Assembly: GCF_007991515.1 (NCBI RefSeq) | Contig: NZ_BJYM01000009.1 | Span: 62,001-126,000, forward strand | Direction of reading: 5' to 3' | Origin: Oceanobacillus sojae | Lineage (GTDB): Bacteria; Bacillota; Bacilli; Bacillales; Amphibacillaceae | DNA length: 64,000 nucleotides | In this document: positions 16,801 through 26,411 of the stretch, piece after piece | How positions within the stretch are numbered: the first letter of the stretch is position 1 | Layout of the letters: the number at the start of each line of letters is the position of its first letter | Notes under the pieces: generated by a model | Seen by the model: the letters and a program-made list of their open reading frames with translations, nothing else | Databases searched by the model: none | What the model was told of the DNA's origin: nothing | Made by a program: the position numbers and the translations under genes

Positions 16801-18213
16801 TTAAATCCGCTGCTTATACATTTCTTTTCCATCGTAAGTGTAAAGTGTTTCTTTCCCTTCAACAACTGTTTCTAAATGGACAGATCTTCCCCATAACTGA
16901 TGGATATATGGTAAAACATGCTCCAAATATTTAATATCCAGCTCAATATCCTCATAGCCGTGACGTAAATACAGCTCCCCATTCCGGAGATAGTCACCAT
17001 TTTCTACTGTGATATATGGAAAGCCCCCATTTACACGCTGGGAGACAAGCTGATCGCGAATTTGTACATAATCCTTTTCTGTAATCCGATAATCTCTCCC
17101 TTTCTTCTCAAAAAGGTACATATCCTCTTTAGCAACTAATTCCTTCGTCAAATAGTTACGGATAAAAGAAATATCGGAATCCATTTCCCTTACTTCAAAA
17201 ATTTTATCTCTTCCTTTATTCGGTTCACAGCCATTTCTTATCATTTCTTCGGTTGGGTTGTTATAGCGTTCTTCAATATCTTCAAAGATTTTTATCCCTA
17301 AGTAATAAGGATTGATTGATGTCCGGGATGGCTGAACAACACCAGCATTCAATTTAGCATATTCAAGCGTCTCTGCTGTTGTTAAATCTAATTCACGCAT
17401 AATTCGCTGATGCCAATAGGAGGCCCACCCTTCATTCATTACTTTCGTTTCTAATTGCGGCCAGAAGTAAAGCATTTCCTCCCGCATCATCGTCAATACA
17501 TCACGCTGCCAATCCTCCAGTTCTCTGCTGTATTCTTCAATAAATAATAATAAATCTTTTTCAGGAGAAGGGGGGATTTTCTTTTGCTTTTTTATTTTTC
17601 TCTTCTGCGAATGTTTTTCACTTGAATCTAAGCTCCACAGATCATCGTACTCTCCTCTTTTTTTATAGCTGTCTTCATCTGTGGTGTCGTCTTCTGTTTT
17701 GGGTGGCAGTTTAAATCGGACAATCGATGGATCAATATGCTCCTGAATCGATAAAATGGCGTCCAAAAAGCTCTCTACCTCTTCCTTCCCGTGCACCATT
17801 TCATAATGGGCAATACGCTCAGCAGTTGCTGTCATACTTTCCACCATATCTTTGCGGGTATTGGAAAAACGGATATTATTTTTAAAGAAATCACAATGTG
17901 CCAGTACATGGGCAATAATTAATTTATTTTGAATCAGGCTGTTTGTATTTAATAAAAAGGCATAGCATGGATCAGAATTAATCACCAGCTCATAAATTTG
18001 ACTTAAACCTAAATCATATTGCAGCTTCATTTTATGGAATTGCTTTCCGAAGCTCCAATGGGTAAAACGCGTCGGCATACCGTAAGCTCCAAATGTATAA
18101 ATAATATCTGCTGGACAAATCTCATAGCGCATCGGATAAAAATCCAGACCAAACCCTTTAGCTACCTCAGTAATTTCTTCGATAGCATTCGTTAACTCCT
18201 TTGTTCCGTTCAA
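16801..18213 (-). CDS. spoVR: SpoVR family protein
   Basis: The 470-aa protein matches SpoVR/YcgB over its full length. SpoVR is needed for normal spore cortex formation in B. subtilis, and E. coli YcgB belongs to a stress regulon with the PrkA and YhbH homologues. The molecular activity is unknown. Visible landmarks are an N-terminal [33 protein letters not shown] opening, an acidic/basic low-complexity insert (about 190-225), and the highly conserved [10 protein letters not shown] centre. It starts at TTG 18213, with AAAGGGGG at 8 bp. It lies downstream of yhbH but with a terminator between. Confidence 0.93.
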   Translation of the reverse strand: MNGTKELTNAIEEITEVAKGFGLDFYPMRYEICPADIIYTFGAYGMPTRFTHWSFGKQFHKMKLQYDLGLSQIYELVINSDPCYAFLLNTNSLIQNKLIIAHVLAHCDFFKNNIRFSNTRKDMVESMTATAERIAHYEMVHGKEEVESFLDAILSIQEHIDPSIVRFKLPPKTEDDTTDEDSYKKRGEYDDLWSLDSSEKHSQKRKIKKQKKIPPSPEKDLLLFIEEYSRELEDWQRDVLTMMREEMLYFWPQLETKVMNEGWASYWHQRIMRELDLTTAETLEYAKLNAGVVQPSRTSINPYYLGIKIFEDIEERYNNPTEEMIRNGCEPNKGRDKIFEVREMDSDISFIRNYLTKELVAKEDMYLFEKKGRDYRITEKDYVQIRDQLVSQRVNGGFPYITVENGDYLRNGELYLRHGYEDIELDIKYLEHVLPYIHQLWGRSVHLETVVEGKETLYTYDGKEMYKQRI

Positions 18214-18353
18214 GTGGATTCCCCCTTTAATCAGCTACTACTAGTCTATGTTTCCCGGATGAAATCTTGCCCTTCCTATATTTCTTTCGCAAAATAAAAT
18301 AAGGAAACTCGCTTTAGCTAAACTTCTTCTGCAATAGTATTTATCAGCAATAA

Positions 18354-18393
18354 AACAGCCCAAAGAAATAATTATGCAAATCTTTGAGCTGTT
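18354..18393 (-). terminator. yhbH terminator
   Basis: A 13-bp stem with one mismatch (18354-18366 with 18381-18393) is followed on the minus strand by TTTTATT. It separates yhbH from spoVR. Confidence 0.8.
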
Positions 18394-18399
18394 ATTTTT

Positions 18400-19572
18400 T
18401 TATACATGTTCTGCGGTCTTTTTAAAAAAGCTCTTCATGGCATGATATACATCTGCCTTTTCTTTTAATACATAATGCTTAAACTTAGGGTCTTCGATAG
18501 TTTTATAGGCATTCATCAAGGTTGAATAACGATTATAGCCGTTTACTTCCCCATAACCAAACATATTTGATTTCTCCATCAGCTGGTGGACTAACTCAAT
18601 GCATGTCTTGTTATCCGAGCTGATATTCTCTCCGTCTGAAAAATGAAATGGATAAATATTATAGCGGGACGGATTATATTTTTCCTCAATTACTTCCAAA
18701 GCTTTATAATAAGCAGATGAACAAATAGTTCCCCCACTTTCTCCTTTTGAAAAAAATGCCTCCTCCGTAACTATTTTAGCCTCGGTATGATGGGCAATAA
18801 ATTCAAATTCCACACTTTCATATTTGGTTTTTAAAAAACGGTTCATCCAAAAGAAGAAGCTGCGAGCAATATACTTTTCAAAAGCCCCCATTGAAGCACT
18901 CGTGTCCATCATTGCCAGGACTACTGCTTTGGAATCGTGACGGATAACTTCATTCCAAGTCTTGAAACGCAAATCATCATTATAAATCGGTGTAATTTGT
19001 GCCTTTCCATCCCGGGCATTCCTTTTTAATGCTGTTAATATCGTCCGCTTCTTATCGACATTCCCCATTAATCCTTTTTTTCGTACATCATTAAATTCGA
19101 CCTTTTCCGTAATAATCTCTGATTTTTCTTTTTCCTGCAGATTAGGGAGCTCTAATTCTTGAAATAATGCATCTTCTATCTCCGCAATGGATACTTCTGA
19201 TTCATAATAATCCTGACCCGGCTTATCTCCAGCCTTCTTTCCATTTCCAGCTCCGGCCTGCTGGCCATCACCGCTTCCGGGTGCACGGGCAACAACATCT
19301 CCAACTTCTGAATCTCCGTTTCCCTGTCCGACATGCTTTGATTTTTCATAGTTATACCTGATTTTATATTCATCCAGTGAACGAATTGGTATTTTTACCA
19401 TATCTTTTCCATTGGACATAATGATGTTTTCTTCACTGACTAGATCAGGCAGATTCTTCTTAATTGCATCTTTAATTTTTTCATTATGACGCTGTTGATC
19501 CTGATAACCTTTTCGGTGGAGAGACCAGTTTTCTTGGGAGACGACGAAATTATGCTCTTGCTCATTGGACAC
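18400..19572 (-). CDS. yhbH: sporulation protein YhbH (DUF444)
   Basis: This 390-aa DUF444 protein matches YhbH/YeaH. It has a charged N-terminus beginning with residues recalled from the family ([20 protein letters not shown] is the start of the conserved region), a Gly-rich low-complexity linker (about 75-115) and a C-terminal von Willebrand A-like domain with the MIDAS-type DTSASMG. In E. coli the homologue is transcribed with the PrkA-type kinase YeaG. A role as scaffold or substrate of the kinase is inference. GTG 19572 follows AAGGAGAGG; no ATG fits. It is flanked by terminators, suggesting a separate transcript. Confidence 0.92.
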   Translation of the reverse strand: MSNEQEHNFVVSQENWSLHRKGYQDQQRHNEKIKDAIKKNLPDLVSEENIIMSNGKDMVKIPIRSLDEYKIRYNYEKSKHVGQGNGDSEVGDVVARAPGSGDGQQAGAGNGKKAGDKPGQDYYESEVSIAEIEDALFQELELPNLQEKEKSEIITEKVEFNDVRKKGLMGNVDKKRTILTALKRNARDGKAQITPIYNDDLRFKTWNEVIRHDSKAVVLAMMDTSASMGAFEKYIARSFFFWMNRFLKTKYESVEFEFIAHHTEAKIVTEEAFFSKGESGGTICSSAYYKALEVIEEKYNPSRYNIYPFHFSDGENISSDNKTCIELVHQLMEKSNMFGYGEVNGYNRYSTLMNAYKTIEDPKFKHYVLKEKADVYHAMKSFFKKTAEHV

Positions 19573-19742
19573 TCGAATCCTCTCCTTATATTTTAATTGT
19601 TTCCAATCATCAGTTTATGGTACAAACAGTTTTAGAAACATGCTTTATCTATTCTATGCAAGAGAGGATAAGTTATTGCAGACGGATTAAAAGAATTTGA
19701 GGTTTTTAGAAAACCTATTTTCTTTATCAGAAAAAATAAAAA

Positions 19743-19770
19743 GTGGCATCCATCTTCATCTGGATACCAC
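19743..19770 (-). terminator. prkA terminator
   Basis: A 10-bp stem with one mismatch (19743-19752 with 19761-19770) and an 8-nt loop is followed on the minus strand by a long T-rich run. It sits just past the prkA stop. Confidence 0.8.
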
Positions 19771-19809
19771 CTATTATTTTTTCTAAGATAGAAGACCACA
19801 GCTATAGCT

Positions 19810-21705
19810 TTACCGGTTTAATAGACTTCCCACATAACGCAGCAGTTCATTCGCAGACACCGAATTATACCCATGCTCATCAATAAGGCGGGCAATTACC
19901 TCGTTAATTTTCTTCAGCTGTGATTCATTTGGTGTTTTCGAGGATGTTGTAATTTTCACAACATCTTTTAAATCAGCAAATAATTTTTTCTGAATCGCTT
20001 CACGAAGACGTTCGTGTGATTGATAATCGAACCGCTTGCCTTTGCGTGCATAGGCAGATAAGCGGATTAGAATTTCTTCACGGAAACCTTTTTTCGCATT
20101 TTCAGAAATACCAATCTGTTCCTCAATCGAACGCATTAATTTTTCATCCGGATTCATTTCCTCTCCGGTAAGCGGATCACGTAATTTATTCTGGTTACAA
20201 TAGGCCTCTACATTATCAAGATAGTTATCCATTAAAGTCTTCGCAGATTCTTCATAGGAATAAACAAAGGCTTTTTGAACTTCTTTCTTCGCAATTTCAT
20301 CATATTCCTTTCGGGCAATCGAAATATAATTTAAATATTTATCCAAGTCATCCTTTGAAATAGATGGATGCTGATTTAATCCTTCTTTTAACGAACGTAA
20401 TACATCCAGAGCGTTAATCGACGGAACTTCTTTACGGATAATCGTTGAGGAGATACGGTTAATGACATATCTTGGATCAATTCCTGACATTCCTTCATCT
20501 GCGTATTCATTTAATAGATCCTCTACATCAATTTGATTATAGCCCTCCACACTTTCTCCATCATAGAGCCGCATCTTTTTCACCACATCTACAGTCTGTT
20601 TTTTCGATTCCTTTAATCGGGTCAGAATGGAGAATATTGCTGCTGCCCGCAAGGCATGTGGAGCCACATGTACATCAGCAATATCACTTTCCTGAATCAT
20701 TTTTTGATAGATCCGTTCCTCTTCACTGACCTTCAAATTATATGGAATTGGCATAACAATCATTCTGGAATGAAGCGCTTCGTTCTTTTTATTGGAAATA
20801 AATGATTTATATTCCGATTCGTTTGTATGAGCAATAATTAGCTCATCAGCGGAAATTAACGCAAATCTTCCTGCTTTAAAATTCCCTTCCTGAGTAAGAG
20901 AAAGCAGATGCCATAAGAATTTTTCATCACTTTTTAAAATCTCCTGGAACTCCATCATTCCACGGTTCGCTTTATTTAATTCCCCGTCAAATCGATAAGC
21001 CCGCGGATCAGATTCTGATCCAAATTCCGCAATCGTTGAAAAATCAATGCTTCCTGTTAAATCAGCAATATCCTGTGATTTTGGATCTGATGGGCTGAAG
21101 GTTCCAATACCCACCCTTTTATCCTCGGAGAAAAAGATCCGCTGCACCTTGACATCTTCAATCCTGCCGCCGTATTCCTTCTCTAAACGCATCGTATTCA
21201 GCGGCGATAAGCTGCCTTCGATCCGGATACCATACTCTTCATAAAAATCCTCCCGCAGATGTTGCGGTATTAAATGAAGAGGATCTTCATGCATTGGACA
21301 ATTTTTTATCGCATACACTGCACCTTCATCTGTACGCGAATATTGCTCCAGGCCACGTTTCAGCAAGCTGACAATCGTGGATTTCCCTCCACTGACGGGG
21401 CCCATTAATAATAAAATTCGTTTTCTGACATCTAATCTTCGTGCTGCCGGGTGAAAATATTCTTCTACTAAGCTTTCAATTGCAGATTCTAATCCAAAAA
21501 TAGCTGATCCAAAAAACTGATACATTTTGTGGTTATCCTTCTCTTTGACTCCCGCATTCTTTATCATATTATAGACACGGGAATGAGCAGTTTGTGCAAT
21601 TGTGGGGTTTTCTTTTACCAAATCTAAGTATTCCGCAAATGTACCTTCCCATCCCAGTTGCTTTTCTGTTTCTCTATCATTTTTTACTTTGTTTAAAATA
21701 TCCAT
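19810..21705 (-). CDS. prkA: PrkA serine protein kinase / AAA+ family
   Basis: The 631-aa protein is a full-length PrkA. It has an N-terminal AAA-type module with a Walker A-like MGPVSGGKSTIVSLLKRG (about 101-118) and a C-terminal kinase-like PrkA domain. The B. subtilis protein is reported as a Ser kinase, and later work suggests protease activity, affecting sporulation through sigma-K. The spore-inner-coat association is from that literature. ATG 21705 has GGAGGGAG upstream. The prkA-yhbH-spoVR order is conserved with E. coli yeaG-yeaH-ycgB homologues, here spread over three separately terminated units. Confidence 0.94.
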   Translation of the reverse strand: MDILNKVKNDRETEKQLGWEGTFAEYLDLVKENPTIAQTAHSRVYNMIKNAGVKEKDNHKMYQFFGSAIFGLESAIESLVEEYFHPAARRLDVRKRILLLMGPVSGGKSTIVSLLKRGLEQYSRTDEGAVYAIKNCPMHEDPLHLIPQHLREDFYEEYGIRIEGSLSPLNTMRLEKEYGGRIEDVKVQRIFFSEDKRVGIGTFSPSDPKSQDIADLTGSIDFSTIAEFGSESDPRAYRFDGELNKANRGMMEFQEILKSDEKFLWHLLSLTQEGNFKAGRFALISADELIIAHTNESEYKSFISNKKNEALHSRMIVMPIPYNLKVSEEERIYQKMIQESDIADVHVAPHALRAAAIFSILTRLKESKKQTVDVVKKMRLYDGESVEGYNQIDVEDLLNEYADEGMSGIDPRYVINRISSTIIRKEVPSINALDVLRSLKEGLNQHPSISKDDLDKYLNYISIARKEYDEIAKKEVQKAFVYSYEESAKTLMDNYLDNVEAYCNQNKLRDPLTGEEMNPDEKLMRSIEEQIGISENAKKGFREEILIRLSAYARKGKRFDYQSHERLREAIQKKLFADLKDVVKITTSSKTPNESQLKKINEVIARLIDEHGYNSVSANELLRYVGSLLNR

Positions 21706-21738
21706 CGCAGGCTCCCTCCATCTTGCAACGATTTCTAT

Positions 21739-21767
21739 ATCCTATGCAGAGGAAGTTTAAAACATGC
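21739..21767 (-). promoter_or_regulatory. possible sigma-E promoter of prkA
   Basis: On the minus strand GCATGTT (21767-21761), 14 bp and CATAGGAT (21746-21739) resemble the mother-cell sigma-E pattern (GCATATT / CATACAAT). The initiation site would fall about 30 bp before the start codon. The same GCATGTTT string occurs upstream of yhbH, but there the spacing to a CATA element is 17 bp, so the match is tentative. Confidence 0.35.
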
Positions 21768-21837
21768 TCTATGGAAATATTTTAGAAAAACAATCTGTCT
21801 CATTTTCAAACAAAAAAATATGGCAGGAAGTCCGCTT

Positions 21838-22278
21838 TTAATCAAGTACTTTTTCATTATATGTATCCAAGTCATACCTTTCTCCCTGAATAATCGTATA
21901 CTGGGTTTTTCCTCGTTCAACAATCCAAACCATCACTTCAGCCTCATCTGTTTGCGCTGTAATAACAAATAAATTCTGTTCATCTGATAACCCGATTGAT
22001 TCTATGTAATTATCTTGCAGCTCCCGGTCACGAATAAGTGTAATATTCATCATATTTACTCCATACATCGCTCGGACATCCTCTGCTGCTTCATTCGTTA
22101 ATTCCTCTATTGGATGTGCTTCTAAATATTCCTCTGAAAAGTAAGAAGCAACATTTTCTTCCTCACCCATAAGGGCAGCTGTATACATATCATTTACTAT
22201 CCGGGCACTGTTTGGACTTAAGCAGCCTGCCAGAAAAACCGGAATACACATTACAATTAGCAGTACTAGGCGTTTCAT
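21838..22278 (-). CDS. putative lipoprotein, unknown function
   Basis: The 146-aa product begins MKRLVLLIVMCIPVFLAGC, a lipoprotein signal peptide with lipobox LAGC, so cleavage and lipidation at Cys19 on the outer face of the membrane are expected. The rest is acidic and looks like a small alpha+beta domain, possibly NTF2-like, which I cannot assign. GAGGAG precedes ATG 22278 by 8 bp. It lies directly upstream of prkA on the same strand, but prkA has its own promoter region, so a functional link is unproven. Confidence 0.8.
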   Translation of the reverse strand: MKRLVLLIVMCIPVFLAGCLSPNSARIVNDMYTAALMGEEENVASYFSEEYLEAHPIEELTNEAAEDVRAMYGVNMMNITLIRDRELQDNYIESIGLSDEQNLFVITAQTDEAEVMVWIVERGKTQYTIIQGERYDLDTYNEKVLD

Positions 22279-22436
22279 ATCATTAACTCCTCATTTCTTC
22301 ATCTATCCTGATTGTAAGCGATTTGCATATGTTTGTGAAGAATAATTGAATTAGGTGGATAAAGGTCTTCAGTTGAATCTCGACAGAAGTTCCATCATAA
22401 TAGGAAACGAATGATGAAGGTGAAATGAGGGATTAG

Positions 22437-23234
22437 ATGGTATCAGATAAAAGCATTATTTTTTTCGATATTGATGGAACACTGTTGACGGAAGAGGAAA
22501 GAACACTGCCAGAATCAACGAAAAAGGCGATTTTCAAGTTGAAGGAGCTGGGTCATGAGGTTGCTATTGCAACAGGCCGGGCAAAATTTTTATTTGAAGA
22601 TTTACGAAAAGAATTAGATATTGACACTTACATATGCTACAACGGGCAATATGTTGTGTTTCGCGGAGAAGTTATCTATGCAAATACTTTAAATCCAAAA
22701 GCTTTGGATGAATTAACAGCATTTGCTTTAAATAAAAATCACCCTGTTGTTTATATGAATGATAAAAAAATGACAACAAATGTACCTAATGACCATCCAT
22801 ATATCGTGGAAAGCATTTCAACATTAAAAGTAGATGCTTATCCATCCCAGGAACAGGATTTTGTAAAGCATAATAAAATTTATCAGGGGCTCCTCTTCAA
22901 CACAGAAGGAGAAGAGAAGCTTTATCAAGATACATTTACTGATTTTGATTTTATCCGCTGGCACCCTAAATCTGTAGATGTTCTTCCAAAAGGCGTTTCT
23001 AAAGCCCTTGGTATCAAGAAACTACTTAAATATCTTGATTTCTCTGCTGAAAGACAATACGCTTTCGGAGACGCTTTAAATGATTTAGACATGCTTAAAA
23101 TGATTCCTAATGGGGTCGCTATGGGAAATGGTTTACCTGAAGTGAAGGAAGCAGCTGCTTATGTCACAAAGGATGTAAGTGACGATGGCATTTTATATGG
23201 CTTACAAATGGTCGGACTGTTGCCGAAAGATTGA
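22437..23234 (+). CDS. Cof-type HAD phosphatase
   Basis: The 265-aa HAD subfamily IIB protein has motif I FFDIDGTLL, motif II AIATGRAKF, a C2-type cap between about 85 and 185, the lysine in PKGVSKALGIKKLL and motif IV FGDALNDLDML. Relatives dephosphorylate sugar phosphates, phosphorylated cofactors or FMN; this one cannot be assigned. Its GAGGG site is close to ATG 22437. It is a single gene ended by the hairpin at 23292-23330. Confidence 0.87.
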   Translation: MVSDKSIIFFDIDGTLLTEEERTLPESTKKAIFKLKELGHEVAIATGRAKFLFEDLRKELDIDTYICYNGQYVVFRGEVIYANTLNPKALDELTAFALNKNHPVVYMNDKKMTTNVPNDHPYIVESISTLKVDAYPSQEQDFVKHNKIYQGLLFNTEGEEKLYQDTFTDFDFIRWHPKSVDVLPKGVSKALGIKKLLKYLDFSAERQYAFGDALNDLDMLKMIPNGVAMGNGLPEVKEAAAYVTKDVSDDGILYGLQMVGLLPKD

Positions 23235-23291
23235 GAGCTTGGTTAACCCGACCCTCGGTATCTAAAAGATTAACATCTTGCTAAGAAGTGG

Positions 23292-23331
23292 AATAAAGAG
23301 CTTTTCCCATGGGGCAGCTCTTTATTTTTTT
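23292..23331 (+). terminator. Cof-type phosphatase terminator
   Basis: An 11-bp perfect stem (23292-23302 with 23316-23326) is followed by seven T residues. The convergent acetyltransferase gene ends 20 bp further on. Confidence 0.9.
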
Positions 23332-23351
23332 AGCAATTTTTTTAAATCAGG

Positions 23352-23894
23352 TTATTGTTCAAGTATTCCAAAAAAGATAAGATCTATATACTCATCATCT
23401 TTTTTAACATGTTCTTTCAAGGTTCCTTCTTTTTTCATACCTATTTTCTTCATGATTCTTCCGGAAGCCGGGTTTGTATGAAAGTAACGCGCAAAAACTT
23501 TATGATACCCTTTCTCTGCAAAAGCAAATTCAAGGACAGCCTCTGCTGCTTCTGTTGCATAGCCATTCCCCCAATATTCCTCACCGATCCAATAAGCTAA
23601 TTCACCATTACTAAATTTTGACTGATTAGAGAGCGCTATAGCGCCGTACAGCTTTCCAGTCAATTTATCAGTAATGGCAAATTCAAAGCTTCTTTCTTCT
23701 TCAAAATTTTCAAAATGATCTTTTATCCAAATTAATGCATCCTCTTTATAATATGGATATGGAAGATACAAGGCATTTTTGTAAATATTATAGTTATTAC
23801 GTAGCCGGGTAACTTCTGGAGCATCTGATTCTTTAAACAGGCGCAGAAACAGCCTGTCTATACCTATTATTCTTGCCTCCTCACTATAAGCCAT
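23352..23894 (-). CDS. GNAT acetyltransferase
   Basis: This 180-aa RimJ/RimL-like GNAT has an N-terminal IIGIDRLFLRLFKESDAPEV, the acetyl-CoA loop ELAYWIGEEYWGNGYATEAAE and C-terminal FHTNPASGRIMKKIGMKKEG. It belongs to the same broad family as 15303-15860 but is clearly diverged from it. The substrate is unknown. AGAAGGG precedes ATG 23894. The 37-aa membrane protein gene lies 28 bp upstream on the same strand. Confidence 0.87.
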   Translation of the reverse strand: MAYSEEARIIGIDRLFLRLFKESDAPEVTRLRNNYNIYKNALYLPYPYYKEDALIWIKDHFENFEEERSFEFAITDKLTGKLYGAIALSNQSKFSNGELAYWIGEEYWGNGYATEAAEAVLEFAFAEKGYHKVFARYFHTNPASGRIMKKIGMKKEGTLKEHVKKDDEYIDLIFFGILEQ

Positions 23895-23922
23895 TATCTT
23901 TTCCCTTCTAATTCTTTATAAA

Positions 23923-24036
23923 TTAAGGCTTTTTGTTTTTTTGAGATTGTTCTTTCATCCATTTTGCTCTGGAAAGCATTCCCCACACTCCCGCTATTGC
24001 CAATATGATAAAAATAATAAAATTAATCCAGCCCAT
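23923..24036 (-). CDS. small single-pass membrane protein (37 aa)
   Basis: A short frame reads MGWINFIIFIILAIAGVWGM and then a basic tail, SRAKWMKEQSQKNKKP. One hydrophobic segment (about residues 3-20) followed by a Lys/Arg-rich cytoplasmic end fits a small tail-in membrane protein. ATG 24036 has AGGAGAG 8 bp upstream, which is the main reason to believe it is translated. It may share a transcript with the downstream acetyltransferase. I do not recognise the family. Confidence 0.6.
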   Translation of the reverse strand: MGWINFIIFIILAIAGVWGMLSRAKWMKEQSQKNKKP

Positions 24037-24215
24037 ATGCTCTCTCCTCTTTGATATCTGTCTACTTCTAATATTATTATATACACTTCAAAAAGCAATC
24101 TAATCATTTTAAATATAATGCAATATTTATCCTTCTCTGCCTTCAGTCATATATCCATTTTCAGGCGAATATACTCCTATTATTGTGAAGAAATTCGTCT
24201 AAAAGGAGGATATAC

Positions 24216-26267
24216 ATGACAGACAGCAATAACCGGAAACCGGAGGAAAATAAAAAAATCAGACAACTGGAAAAATTTTATAGAGAAAATGAAGGAAAAC
24301 CGATGACAACGGATGAATCGGTTAAAATTTCGGATGATGAGAATACACTCAGTGCCGGAGATCGCGGACCGCAGCTTTTGGAGGATTTTATTTACCGTGA
24401 AAAGCTCTCGCATTTTGATAGAGAACGTATTCCAGAGAGAAATGTCCATGCGCGCGGCTATGGAGCGCACGGAATATTTGAATGCTATGAATCACAAGCA
24501 GATTTAACAGATGCACATTTCTTACAGGAAGCTGGCAGAAAAACACCTACATTTGTCCGTTTTTCACAGGTTGCCGGATCAAGGGGAGCTAACGAGACAT
24601 TACGTGATGTGCGTGGTTTTGCAACGAAATTTTATACGGAGGAAGGGAATTTTGATTTAGTCGGCAATAACATCCCTATCTTTTTTATTCAGGACGGCAT
24701 TAAATTCCCTGATTTAATTCATGCATTAAAACCGGAACCAAATAATGAAATTCCTCAAGGGCAGACAGCGCACGATACTTTCTGGGATTTTATCGGCAGT
24801 AACGAAGAATCGGCAGCGATGATGATGTGGATTATGTCCGACCGTACAATCCCGCGCAGCTTTCGGATGATACAAGGCTTCGGTGTGCATACATTTCGTC
24901 TTGTGAATAAAGAAGGTGTGTCACATTTTTGTAAGTTTCATTGGCGGCCAACCTTAGGTGTACACTCTCTTATTTGGGACGAAGCCCAAAAAATCGGCGG
25001 TGCTGATCCAGATTTCCATCGGCGGGATTTATGGGAGAATATTAACAAAGGGAATTTCCCTGAATACGAGCTGGGCATTCAAGTTATCCGTGAGGACCAG
25101 GAGTTTGATTTTGACTTTGATATTTTAGACGCTACCAAGCTGTGGCCGGAGGAGCTTATCCCCCTTAAAAAAATTGGGAAAATGACCTTAAATAAAAATG
25201 TCGAGAATGTATTTGCAGAGACAGAACAGGTTGCCCTTCATCCAGGAAATATTGTGCGCGGAATTGATTTTACTAATGATCCGCTTCTGCAGGGCAGATT
25301 GTTCTCCTATGCAGATACACAATTTTATCGTGTTGGCACAAATTTCAAGCAAATCCCGATTAATTGTCCTATCCACACAGCACATAATAATCACCGTGAT
25401 GGTGCAGCACGTTATGTTATTGATAAAGGTCAAGTTGCTTATCATCAAAATTACCTGGCTGACAACACCCCTTATACTGTTCCCGGCGATAAAGGGGGAT
25501 TTGTCACCTATCCATCTCTTGTTGAAGGGAAAAAGGTGCGTAAAACAGCTCCCAGCTTTGAAGATCACTTTTCACAAGCAAAGCTTTTCTGGAACAGTAT
25601 GAGTGATGTGGAAAAAAGCCATATCCTGCAGGCATTCAGCTTTGAGCTTGGGAAAGTGAAAACACCGGCAGTTCGTGAACGTGTGATTCGAATGCTTGCC
25701 CATATTAGCAGGCCATTGGCTGTTTCTGTTGCTGAGCAGGTTGGCGTACCAGCTCCGCCGGAGGATATTCAGGAATCCGATGTCACTGCTTCCTCACCGG
25801 CTCTAAGTATGAGAAATACGATTTTTACTGCAGATACCTTAAAGGTCGGGGTTATTATTGATGAGCAATATGACAGTAATGCCTTGGAAGCTGCTATGGC
25901 TTCATGGAAAAAAGCTGGATTGCAGCCTGTCTTTGTAAGCAGTAAACTTGGAACATTACAAGGAACAGGCGGAGATACGATTTCCGTTGATGACACATTT
26001 TTAACAGGATCCCCTCTGCTGTATGACGGTTTATTCGTTATCGGCGGTCCTTATGCTACAAGAGATTTTCATTTTATGGCGAATCAATTTATTGTGGATC
26101 AGTTTAATCATTATAAACCAATTGGAGGTATCGGCGAAGGAGCTGAATGGATAGAAGAAATCCACCTTCAAGATCGTCCCGGTGTTTTAGCAAGTAAGTC
26201 TCCAAATGAAGGCTTCTATAAAGCCTTTGTTAATGCAATGGCCAAACAGCGTTTTTGGAATCGGTAG
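24216..26267 (+). CDS. katE: large-subunit catalase with C-terminal DJ-1/PfpI-like domain
   Basis: This 683-aa clade II (HPII-type) catalase disproportionates hydrogen peroxide. The distal heme histidine is H78 in ERNVHARGYG, and the proximal tyrosine is in RLFSYADTQFYRVG. The extra C-terminal flavodoxin/PfpI-like domain from about 530 (LKVGVIIDEQYDSNALEAA, FVIGGPYATRDFHFMANQF) marks the large-subunit form. The length is shorter than E. coli HPII, mainly at the N-terminus. Translation starts at ATG 24216 after AAAGGAGG. B. subtilis katE is controlled by sigma-B, but I did not find a clear sigma-B promoter here. Confidence 0.95.
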   Translation: MTDSNNRKPEENKKIRQLEKFYRENEGKPMTTDESVKISDDENTLSAGDRGPQLLEDFIYREKLSHFDRERIPERNVHARGYGAHGIFECYESQADLTDAHFLQEAGRKTPTFVRFSQVAGSRGANETLRDVRGFATKFYTEEGNFDLVGNNIPIFFIQDGIKFPDLIHALKPEPNNEIPQGQTAHDTFWDFIGSNEESAAMMMWIMSDRTIPRSFRMIQGFGVHTFRLVNKEGVSHFCKFHWRPTLGVHSLIWDEAQKIGGADPDFHRRDLWENINKGNFPEYELGIQVIREDQEFDFDFDILDATKLWPEELIPLKKIGKMTLNKNVENVFAETEQVALHPGNIVRGIDFTNDPLLQGRLFSYADTQFYRVGTNFKQIPINCPIHTAHNNHRDGAARYVIDKGQVAYHQNYLADNTPYTVPGDKGGFVTYPSLVEGKKVRKTAPSFEDHFSQAKLFWNSMSDVEKSHILQAFSFELGKVKTPAVRERVIRMLAHISRPLAVSVAEQVGVPAPPEDIQESDVTASSPALSMRNTIFTADTLKVGVIIDEQYDSNALEAAMASWKKAGLQPVFVSSKLGTLQGTGGDTISVDDTFLTGSPLLYDGLFVIGGPYATRDFHFMANQFIVDQFNHYKPIGGIGEGAEWIEEIHLQDRPGVLASKSPNEGFYKAFVNAMAKQRFWNR

Positions 26268-26270
26268 GAA

Positions 26271-26411
26271 ATGAAAAAACAAGAAAATCAATTGGTCTTT
26301 AAAACACTGATGTTCTTGCCAAAGAAAATGTCTACTACGGGAATCGCCCCGATCTATGAAGAAATGCTCAGCACTGGAAAGTTACCTGCGCTGAGCATTT
26401 TTATTTATTAA
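26271..26411 (+). CDS. questionable 46-aa frame containing repeat copy A2
   Basis: An ATG 3 bp after the katE stop opens a 46-codon frame (KKQENQLVFKTLMFLPKKMS... to ...LSIFIY) across repeat copy A2 and the katE terminator. Its middle resembles in-frame the repeat at 8908-8985. The terminator hairpin inside it and the overlap with the convergent gene stop make real coding doubtful. Confidence 0.2.
   Translation: MKKQENQLVFKTLMFLPKKMSTTGIAPIYEEMLSTGKLPALSIFIY
26283..26361 (+). repeat. intergenic repeat, copy A2
   Basis: Ungapped similarity to 8908-8985: TTGGTCTTTAAAA, a near-identical ACTG..GTTCTTGCCAAAG, then CGGGAA and ATCTATGAA. It lies between katE and its terminator. See copy A1. Confidence 0.55.
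26362..26403 (+). terminator. katE terminator
   Basis: An 11-bp perfect stem (26362-26372 with 26390-26400) is followed by T residues, 95 bp after the katE stop. The facing aldo/keto reductase ends at 26408, so it may serve both. Confidence 0.85.
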
